IMG/VR virus record: IMGVR_UViG_3300044624_001129
Span: 1 to 25,682 of that record
Reading direction: 5' to 3' (one strand)
Length of the DNA: 25,682 nt
From: a virus
Made by a program: the position numbers and the translations under genes. Shown one piece after another: positions 6,159-10,773 of this stretch. Positions within the stretch are counted from its first letter, which is position 1. The number at the start of each line of letters is the position of its first letter. Below the pieces are notes generated by a model that searched no databases, was not told the origin of the DNA, and was given only the letters and a program-made list of their open reading frames with translations.

Positions 6159-6328
6159 TGCTTGCCCCATTCTGAGTTGTTGAGAATGGCTAACGCTTGC
6201 GTGTATTCCTCGTAGCTCTCATCGCCTTTAGGGAACCTAGCCGTTAGCGTTTCATCGTCGATGTATTTGGTGCCGGTGGAAAGATCCACTGCTACCACGA
6301 AATAAACAATTTTTTCTGGCGTTTCCAT
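6155..6328 (-). CDS. Very small acidic protein (57 aa)
   Basis: A 57-codon minus-strand frame beginning METPEKIVYFVVAVDLSTGT and ending LAILNNSEWGKQ. A beta-hairpin (KIVYFVVAVD, then GTKYIDDETL) is followed by one helix (SYEEYTQALAILNN). It is preceded by GAAAGGGGCGAGTA, the recurrent start cassette of this operon. The ATG overlaps the upstream TAA (TAATG), and the stop overlaps the next ATG. Function is unknown. It resembles the generic small beta-beta-alpha proteins of actinophage early regions. Confidence 0.62.
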   Translation of the reverse strand: METPEKIVYFVVAVDLSTGTKYIDDETLTARFPKGDESYEEYTQALAILNNSEWGKQ

Positions 6329-6786
6329 TACTCGCCCCTTTCCAATGCGTTAGCAAATGCGTTTTCGATGGCTACTTCTTCTGGCCGTTCACCGCTTTTC
6401 TCGGCGGCATAGATAGCCTCGTAGAGACATTCCATACCTTCGCGGGCTATCGCCTCCTCCAGGTCTTTAGCCCACATACGGGTTTTCATCACGGAGATCA
6501 CCTTGTCGTTGAGTGTTTCACTCTCGCCGTGTTCGTCGATGATCGCTTGCCGTACATTGTCGCGGGTAAACATTGTTCCTTTCCACCCAAATTTGCGCGC
6601 GAATGACCACATAAGGTCAAGGGCTTGCTCCTCGGTGAGGTTGTCTGTTGTTGTTTCCATTGTTTCGCCCCTTTCAGGCTTGTTGTTATTGGTAAGTAGG
6701 TCGAGACAGGCTCCGCATAGAGTCTCATTCTCGGCGTATCCGTCTAGGTGGTAATTGCACTCTGTGCAGTGGCGTTTCTCTGTCAC
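6328..6786 (-). CDS. Two-part small protein: zinc-ribbon head and helical tail
   Basis: A 152-residue acidic protein. Residues 1-42 form a zinc-ribbon (HCTEC at 6-10 and CGAC at 24-27). After an apparent linker (NNNKPERGET) comes Met43, which starts a helical domain of 110 residues (LTEEQALDLMWSFARKFGWK, then further helices). The codons just before Met43 are GAAAGGGGCGAAACA, the same ribosome binding cassette used at true gene starts here, so a second protein may be made from 6660. The main start is GTG at 6786 with AAGGGG upstream. The layout suggests two formerly separate genes joined in frame. Function is unknown. Confidence 0.66.
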   Translation of the reverse strand: MTEKRHCTECNYHLDGYAENETLCGACLDLLTNNNKPERGETMETTTDNLTEEQALDLMWSFARKFGWKGTMFTRDNVRQAIIDEHGESETLNDKVISVMKTRMWAKDLEEAIAREGMECLYEAIYAAEKSGERPEEVAIENAFANALERGE

Positions 6787-6992
6787 TGTTCTGCCCCTTG
6801 CAAGTAGTAGTCCTGCGCTGTGTGTGTTTCAGTGTCGAACAACCCGATGAATACCGGCGTTCTGTTGCTATTGTCGGGTCGCCCTATTGCTAGGTCTGCG
6901 AACGCTTGCGCCTCTGCCCATTGGGGAAACGTGCGTTTCCAAATCTCGACCCCGTTATCGGGGTGTTCTGTTCTGATGCTTGCGATGATCAC
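6783..6992 (-). CDS. Small protein of unknown function
   Basis: A 69-residue protein starting with GTG at 6992 behind GAAAGGGGCTAGCG. The open frame continues to 7142, but that part lies within the neighbouring gene and lacks a ribosome binding site, so the short form is chosen. It reads as two beta strands around a helix: SIRTEHPDNGVEIWKRTF, then PQWAEAQAFADLAIG and PVFIGLFDTETHTAQDYYLQ. The stop overlaps the GTG of the downstream gene (GTGA). It has no Cys and no recognised motif. Confidence 0.62.
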   Translation of the reverse strand: MIIASIRTEHPDNGVEIWKRTFPQWAEAQAFADLAIGRPDNSNRTPVFIGLFDTETHTAQDYYLQGAEQ

Positions 6993-6994
6993 CG

Positions 6995-7273
6995 CTAGCC
7001 CCTTTCTGCTTCTGTTGTTGTGTTGTGTTTCTGTTGGCACTCGATAATAAACGCCGACACCTTGCTTTTGACATACTGCGGAACGCCCCAATGCGTATCC
7101 CAAGCTATCCGCCCGTCGTCGTACATAACCCCCGACTCGCATTGGCGGAATGTCTTTAGGTATTCAGGGATCGCCCAACATAGGCCAGGTCGAGAGGGGT
7201 GCCATTCAAGCAGCCACCCGCCGACACGCTTGCGCGCCATTAGATCTGGGTTGTGTCTGTAGCCCTCGTACAT
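6995..7273 (-). CDS. Small protein of unknown function
   Basis: A 92-residue, Trp-rich protein (five Trp). It contains RKRVGGWLLEWHPSRPGLCW and DGRIAWDTHWGVPQYVKSKV, consistent with a small beta-sheet followed by a helix (SAFIIECQQKHN). The ATG overlaps the upstream TAA (TAATG), with AGGGGGAA about 7 bases before it. It ends 2 bases before the next GTG. I do not recognise the family. Confidence 0.6.
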   Translation of the reverse strand: MYEGYRHNPDLMARKRVGGWLLEWHPSRPGLCWAIPEYLKTFRQCESGVMYDDGRIAWDTHWGVPQYVKSKVSAFIIECQQKHNTTTEAERG

Positions 7274-7497
7274 TAGCCATTCCCCCTAACGATTAGATCG
7301 GTTAGGAATTGCATCGTCGCCCCGTCACTATCGGATCGGTAGGTGATAGCGGGGTACCGGCTCACGTGGTAGCCGTTGGGCGGGTCGGTGATGTATGAAT
7401 AGCCCCCTGGGCCTACATACGTAACGCCCGTGCAAGGTTGCCCAATGTCCGCCCCGCATACGGGGCAGGCGTAACGGATAGAGAATGGATTACTCAC
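7273..7497 (-). CDS. Small zinc-finger protein (CPxCGA-PCTG type)
   Basis: A 74-residue protein beginning MSNPFSIRYACPVCGADIGQ and continuing PCTGV, the start of the 'CP.CGA..G.PC..' finger found in many actinobacterial and actinophage proteins, where a later His (HVSR here) completes the site. It likely binds zinc and perhaps DNA. The GTG at 7497 overlaps the upstream TAG (TAGTG) and has GGAAAGG 6 bases before it, so it is preferred over the longer frame from 7575. The remainder is beta-rich with YVGPGGYSYIT. Confidence 0.68.
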   Translation of the reverse strand: MSNPFSIRYACPVCGADIGQPCTGVTYVGPGGYSYITDPPNGYHVSRYPAITYRSDSDGATMQFLTDLIVRGNG

Positions 7498-7997
7498 TAT
7501 GCCACCTTTCCATTGTTCAAGCGTTCCCGCGTAGCGTTCTCGCGTTCCTTCACTGTCTCGCGTGACCATTCCCACGGTGCAGCCGTCTCGCTTGCGATGC
7601 GGTCACATACCTTGTGGCGGATCGCATCGAGGCAAGCATTAGCGAAACTCTCGCCCCAGGTAGGCACCTCGCAGCTTTGATAGTTGAGGCAGGCGATAGC
7701 GTTCAACACGTGGCCCCACGGGATTAGCGCACGGCTCTCGCCACCAATGTGGGAAACACGGCGGAACCGGTAAACGATAGGGTGGTCGTGTTCGCGGTAA
7801 CGGTAATTCACACTCTCCACGTTTGCGTCGGTTAGTAGTTGGCCTAATGTGTCGCCGGCGTTGGTGTCGTGCATCGTGTCGAACGTATGCACCTCGCCGT
7901 TATGCCAGACACGCAACCCGCGCGAGTGTGGCGGTCCGTCTAGGGCAACGGTGACAAGTAGATCGATTAGATCGCTATTTACTACATAGGCAGACAT
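7497..7997 (-). CDS. Conserved actinophage protein of unknown function
   Basis: A 166-residue protein that I recognise as a pattern common in actinobacteriophage early regions but without known function. Marks are an N-terminal MSAYVVNSDLIDLLVTVAL, the block LGQLLTDANVESVNYRYRE, and the block ALIPWGHVLNAIACLNYQSC followed by EVPTWGESFANACLDAIRH. It ends in a charged helix (RETVKERENATRERLN). AAAGGGG lies 12 bases before the ATG at 7997, and the upstream gene ends at 7998, directly adjacent. Wide conservation suggests an important early role, but no activity can be deduced. Confidence 0.75.
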   Translation of the reverse strand: MSAYVVNSDLIDLLVTVALDGPPHSRGLRVWHNGEVHTFDTMHDTNAGDTLGQLLTDANVESVNYRYREHDHPIVYRFRRVSHIGGESRALIPWGHVLNAIACLNYQSCEVPTWGESFANACLDAIRHKVCDRIASETAAPWEWSRETVKERENATRERLNNGKVA

Positions 7998-8222
7998 TTA
8001 TACCAACCCCTTTACCGCTTGAAAGTAGGCGGTACCCGTCACGGTGGCTAGCTGCTCCGTGGTCTTTCCGTCGCGCATACCGTCGAGAAAGGCATTCAGT
8101 ACCTTTTCCGCGATACCGGCGTGATGATCGGCGGGGATCTGGTCTGCCGTTGCCATTTCTACGGCGTAGTTATGCACCCCCATTAGCACTGATAGCACTC
8201 TGGCCATTTCTTTAGTTTCCAC
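7998..8222 (-). CDS. Small helical protein of unknown function
   Basis: A 74-residue all-helical protein (METKEMARVLSVLMGVHNYA, then AGIAEKVLNAFLDGMRDGKT). The start is GTG at 8222 in the cassette GAAAAGGGGCGAACAGTGG, which matches the starts at 6328 and 6660 almost base for base. It is separated from the next upstream gene by about 107 bases, the largest gap inside this operon. Nothing in it identifies a function. Confidence 0.62.
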   Translation of the reverse strand: METKEMARVLSVLMGVHNYAVEMATADQIPADHHAGIAEKVLNAFLDGMRDGKTTEQLATVTGTAYFQAVKGLV

Positions 8223-8283
8223 TGTTCGCCCCTTTTCTATTTGCCCGTCGTGGTGACGTTCTCCCCTTGTGGGATAGTGGGCG

Positions 8284-8302
8284 GCAAGGTGGCGAACCTT
8301 GC
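8284..8302. repeat. Small hairpin in the longest gap of the leftward operon
   Basis: GCAAGGT and ACCTTGC form a perfect 7-bp stem around GGCGA (8284-8302, with one A next to the loop). It sits in the 8223-8329 gap between two leftward genes, which otherwise holds no open frame. No U-tract follows, so it is not a plain terminator. It may limit readthrough or stabilise an mRNA end. Confidence 0.4.
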
Positions 8303-8329
8303 GAGGGTCTAACCCCGCCCCGTATGGGT

Positions 8330-8548
8330 CTAGTGTTCCATCTCGCTATTGAACACGTATTCGCTACCGTTCCACTCATAGAACCTGGCTATACAGATAG
8401 TGCGGGTATCGCCCCATTCGCGGCCCAACATACGTACCGCGTATTCCTCGCCCCGTGCTAGATCATCGGTTAGAACCGCGTTAGCGTTCCCGTCATAGTC
8501 GCCTATGGTGATGCGGTATTTTTTCTGTTGTGTTTCTGTTGTTGGCAT
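8330..8548 (-). CDS. Small protein of unknown function, first gene after an internal promoter
   Basis: A 72-residue protein (MPTTETQQKKYRITIGDYDG, then NANAVLTDDLARGEEYAVRM and ICIARFYEWNGSEYVFNSE) that appears to alternate beta strands with one helix. The ATG at 8548 has AAAAGGGGCAAATA before it. It is the first gene downstream of the promoter at 8593-8621, with a predicted leader of about 38 bases. This is the same arrangement as the gene ending at 9598 under the second promoter. Function is unknown. Confidence 0.65.
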   Translation of the reverse strand: MPTTETQQKKYRITIGDYDGNANAVLTDDLARGEEYAVRMLGREWGDTRTICIARFYEWNGSEYVFNSEMEH

Positions 8549-8592
8549 TATTTGCCCCTTTTCTGTTTGGGAGCTTGCGCCCCGTTGGTGTC

Positions 8593-8621
8593 ATTATTGC
8601 AAACCGTGTAACACTTGTCAA
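8593..8621 (-). promoter_or_regulatory. Leftward sigma-A-type promoter A
   Basis: On the minus strand TTGACA (8621-8616) and AATAAT (8598-8593) are separated by exactly 17 bases. The spacer begins AGTGTTACACGG, which contains the palindrome GTGTTACAC and is shared, with one change, by promoter B at 9875-9903. A start near 8586 would give a short leader before the ATG at 8548. The conserved spacer suggests an operator overlapping the promoter. Confidence 0.78.
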
Positions 8622-8633
8622 GGATTACACGAT

Positions 8634-8837
8634 CTAATTGTGCGGGTTTATTGTCGCCCACATAAGTAAGGCGTCGTCGTGGTGGAACTCTTGCGGCATT
8701 AGTTCATCGTGGCAGTGTGGGCAAGGTTGCCCCTTGCGGCGGGCGTTCCATTCCTCCAACGTCAAGAATGGCAGTCTGGTAATCTCCCAACCGCAGCTAG
8801 GGCAATAGCTACCGCACGTCAATGTTTCGCCACTCAT
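8634..8837 (-). CDS. Small zinc-ribbon protein
   Basis: A 67-residue protein with two Cys-x2-Cys knuckles, CPSC (about 12-15) and CPHC (about 39-42), plus extra Cys and His residues (CGSY, HHDD). This matches a classic Cys4 zinc-ribbon. MSGETLTCGSYCPSCGWEIT marks the true start at 8837, where the ATG overlaps the upstream TGA (ATGA) behind GAGGCGGGG. The frame continues upstream to 8891 only inside the neighbouring gene. It lies just before promoter A. The ribbon may bind nucleic acid or a host transcription component; this is inference. Confidence 0.7.
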   Translation of the reverse strand: MSGETLTCGSYCPSCGWEITRLPFLTLEEWNARRKGQPCPHCHDELMPQEFHHDDALLMWATINPHN

Positions 8838-9061
8838 AGCCCCGCCTCGACACATACGCAGCCCGCACGGGGGCGGGAGCAGTCGCCACAAATGGCGGTG
8901 ATGACTGTCACGGAGTCATTAGGTAGGCGAACGATAAAGGCACCTAGATGGGATAGGCGGGTGAACGGGGCGATAATCTCCCCGCCGGCCTTGACTATGG
9001 CATCAATGTAAGCGGGGTCACCGCCTACGGCCTCGACAATGGAACAGTGTTCAGGGTGCAT
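8834..9061 (-). CDS. Small protein with C-terminal Cys cluster
   Basis: A 75-residue protein. The first 50 residues form an alpha/beta unit (CSIVEAVGGDPAYIDAIVKA, then GAFIVRLPNDSVTVITAI). The end carries CGDC followed by CVCVEAGL, a compact Cys4 cluster. The ATG overlaps the stop of the upstream gene (TAATG), with GAAAGGCGG before it. Function is unknown; a metal-bound tail is likely. Confidence 0.62.
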   Translation of the reverse strand: MHPEHCSIVEAVGGDPAYIDAIVKAGGEIIAPFTRLSHLGAFIVRLPNDSVTVITAICGDCSRPRAGCVCVEAGL

Positions 9062-9585
9062 TAGTGGCCGCCTTTCATAAATGGAAGAACGTCGGCAAGC
9101 TTGCCCGACGTGGAACGGGGCAGAATAGTGACCGCCTCTCCACTGTCGAACACACGACGCACACGGGAAAACTCTCCGATGGGGGCGATACGTGCAGCCC
9201 GCCCCGCCTCCGTAGTGCAGATAATGCCGTAGGCATAAGTTAGGTCCCGCGAACGGGTGACGGCCTCCACCGTGAACCGTTCACCGTCTAGTTCCGGTAT
9301 GACGTCGCCTACCTGCAAATTAGAGGCGGTAATAGATACTGTTTCCATTAGTCCATCTCCAACGGCGGTAAATGTCCACCCCGCAACACGTGACACAAGG
9401 TAGCTACCCTCCGTCACGTTGTCACCGTTAGGTTGGCAACCTTGCAGGCGCACGGTCTTATCCCCGACAGACAAGAACCGCATAAACCGCAGCGCGGTAG
9501 GGCTGCCAGGTAACCACCCCGTGACACGGTAAAGGGTGCCTATAGTGAGGTAGTTCATACCTCCGTCGATGGTAAATGTGTTCAT
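9061..9585 (-). CDS. Two-domain beta-rich protein of unknown function
   Basis: A 174-residue protein with two beta-rich halves. The first half (1-79) has YLTIGTLYRVTGWLPGSPTA and a strand-rich run. The second half starts at Met80 (METVSITASNLQVGDVIPEL) and looks like a small barrel ('L.VGD.I.ELDG..F.V'). Met80 (9348) lies in a TAATGGAAAC context like that at gene starts in this operon, so the protein may be a fusion of two old genes or have a second internal start. The main ATG has AGAGGGG 7 bases before it. No catalytic motif was seen. Confidence 0.64.
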   Translation of the reverse strand: MNTFTIDGGMNYLTIGTLYRVTGWLPGSPTALRFMRFLSVGDKTVRLQGCQPNGDNVTEGSYLVSRVAGWTFTAVGDGLMETVSITASNLQVGDVIPELDGERFTVEAVTRSRDLTYAYGIICTTEAGRAARIAPIGEFSRVRRVFDSGEAVTILPRSTSGKLADVLPFMKGGH

Positions 9586-9597
9586 TGTTTTCCCCTC

Positions 9598-9831
9598 TTA
9601 GAGTTCTACGACGTTCAAGGCGTTATCGACAATGGCTAGCTCATTATCGGCCAACCACGTGGTGAGAACCTCCAACACGGCTGCGGCCTCCACCCGCAAA
9701 CGTGTGTTCAAAACGTCGTTCAGGCGTGTTGTTAGGTCACTATTAGCGCAGTCAATGCAGACACCTACACCGTCTAACGGTGCAGAATTACCGCATTTAG
9801 TGCAGTTGTCCCACTCAGGCTCATTGGTCAT
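9598..9831 (-). CDS. Small zinc-ribbon protein, first gene of the leftward operon
   Basis: A 77-residue acidic protein. CTKC (about 10-13) and CIDC (about 25-28) form a zinc-ribbon, followed by a helical domain (LTTRLNDVLNTRLRVEAAAV, then LEVLTTWLADNELAIVDNAL). The frame runs upstream to 9915, but that part would overlap promoter B. The ATG at 9831 has GAAAGGGGCAAAA before it and sits about 37 bases after the predicted transcription start, so it is preferred. As the first gene of an early operon it could act early on host functions, but no target is evident. Confidence 0.7.
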   Translation of the reverse strand: MTNEPEWDNCTKCGNSAPLDGVGVCIDCANSDLTTRLNDVLNTRLRVEAAAVLEVLTTWLADNELAIVDNALNVVEL

Positions 9832-9874
9832 TTTTTGCCCCTTTCGGCGTGCCGGCGGAATTGCCGACATAGAG

Positions 9875-9903
9875 ATTATGACCAACCGTGCAACACTTGT
9901 CAA
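9875..9903 (-). promoter_or_regulatory. Leftward sigma-A-type promoter B
   Basis: On the minus strand TTGACA (9903-9898) and CATAAT (9880-9875) are spaced by exactly 17 bases. The stretch CTTGACAAGTGTTGCACGG matches promoter A except for one base in the spacer (G for A). A transcription start near 9868 leaves about 37 bases before the ATG at 9831. It is the first promoter of the leftward operon. Conservation of the spacer between two sites about 1.3 kb apart suggests a shared regulator. Confidence 0.8.
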
Positions 9904-9972
9904 GCTCATAAACAAGATTATTTATCAGGCCATCGACACCCCCACAAGATCGCAAACAACGCCGCCAACGAT

Positions 9973-9996
9973 CACCCAACAACGGCACCCAACAAC
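9973..9996. repeat. Tandem direct repeat CACCCAACAAC x2 in a CAAC-rich stretch
   Basis: CACCCAACAAC occurs at 9973-9983 and again at 9986-9996, with GG between the copies. Upstream, CAAACAACGCCGCCAACG continues the CAAC theme. The plus strand here is rich in A and C, and about 60 bases later it flips to G-runs. Short iterated repeats beside a skew switch are a common sight at replication origins. Two copies are too few to claim iterons. Confidence 0.45.
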
Positions 9997-10061
9997 AGTC
10001 AAGGCGGAGCTATCCGCACGTCACTCGCGCGGGGCGGTAGGTGTCTCGAATTAGCCAGGTA

Positions 10062-10078
10062 GGGGGGGTAGGGGGGGG
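10062..10078 (+). repeat. Long G-runs, possible G-quadruplex
   Basis: Seven G (10062-10068), TA, then eight G (10071-10078). Each run can be split into two GGG tracts with a 1-2 base loop, so one intramolecular quadruplex is possible on the plus strand. The wider region keeps G-rich patches (10153-10158, 10182-10186). G-runs of this length are unusual in this moderate-GC genome. Confidence 0.5.
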
Positions 10079-10388
10079 TGCCAATGTCGCGCCCATAATC
10101 GTTGTTATGTAATTTTCTCTCCCGCATTGGTGATTATGGCGGGCCGCGGGGCTAACGGGGGGTCTGCCGAGGCGCGGGTAGGGGGAGTACTGTATTACCG
10201 GAAAGCTACGGATTCACTCTTTTTGTGTGGTGGGCTTGTTGGTGACTGTGTGTGGTGGTTGACCACTGTGAGTGACGGGCTAGTTGTTTTACACAGAGGG
10301 AGGCGGAGAAAGAAGAACCAGTGCCGCAGAGTCGATGATCAACGTCGAGATGGTGGCACTTCTTGGCAACAACCGAGCTTGCGAGGGC

Positions 10389-10441
10389 GTTAGCAGAAAG
10401 ACTGTCCGGTGTCTGGCTAGGGGGTGCTAACAGTCTCCCCC
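10389..10441 (+). promoter_or_regulatory. Overlapping, mutually exclusive inverted repeats
   Basis: Three perfect pairings share bases: GTTAGCA (10389-10395) with TGCTAAC (10425-10431); AGACTGT (10399-10405) with ACAGTCT (10430-10436); and GGGGG (10420-10424) with CCCCC (10437-10441). The first two cannot both form fully because their right arms share bases 10430-10431; together they could make a pseudoknot or a switch. The cluster lies about 330 bases upstream of DpdA. It may be a structured leader, a small RNA or a protein-binding site. Confidence 0.45.
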
Positions 10442-10773
10442 ACGCTTTACCACTTCAACGAGTGGATGGTGGCCGTGACTAGATTTGTTTTAGCCGACAC
10501 CGAATGATGTAACGAGATGACGTTCGTAACGCTGCTTGTTTCTCTTACGCAACAGGGTCAGGTTCGGTCTTGGGTACTGATTGGTTGCAGGAAACATCTA
10601 CCCACGTTTCCGTGTGTGAAATGCCCCGCACCATGCAACCGGTGTACAGCCCTGCTTGCCTCGCCTGTCTTCCCGACGGTAAGGACTTGTTCTGTTGCGA
10701 ACTTGACTATAGCAGATGTGTATGCTTGTTTCTACTCAGTAAATGTAAAACTTGTTTAGAAGCGGGAAGTTTT

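Larger units (their letters stand above)
9904..10773. other. Divergent gene-free region between early and late operons
   Basis: About 870 bases with no convincing gene on either strand. From left to right it holds an A/C-rich stretch with CAAC repeats (about 9948-9998), G-runs (10062-10078), an imperfect inverted repeat (10088-10148) flanking an AT-rich tract with GTTATGTAA, a short open frame of doubtful value (10136-10393), overlapping inverted repeats (10389-10441), a CCACT/AGTGG hairpin (10450-10465), and a Cys-codon-rich open stretch in frame with DpdA (10570-10773). In phages with dense coding, such a gap usually carries an origin, a packaging site or operon control. Which of these applies cannot be decided from sequence alone. 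Confidence 0.6.

Noticed and set aside
9888-9904. Resemblance of AACACTTGTCAAG to mycobacteriophage L5 stoperators (GGTGGMTGTCAAG)
   Set aside because: The shared TGTCAAG is mainly the complement of the -35 box TTGACA. Only two copies are seen, both at promoters, and not scattered as stoperators are.
9632-10054. Plus-strand open frame of 140 codons
   Set aside because: It runs antisense to a well-supported zinc-ribbon gene and through promoter B. No ribosome binding site and no protein-like pattern.
10136-10393. Open frame of about 85 codons (starting MAGRGANGGSAEARVGG) in the gene-free region
   Set aside because: No ribosome binding site, unusual amino-acid mix with several Trp and Arg clusters, no recognisable motif, and no coupling to a neighbour. 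It lies among repeats and could be chance.
10420-10466. Possible tRNA (hairpins with a TTCAACG loop-like string)
   Set aside because: The hairpin with GGGGG/CCCCC has a 12-base loop, there is no acceptor stem, and no D arm can be drawn.
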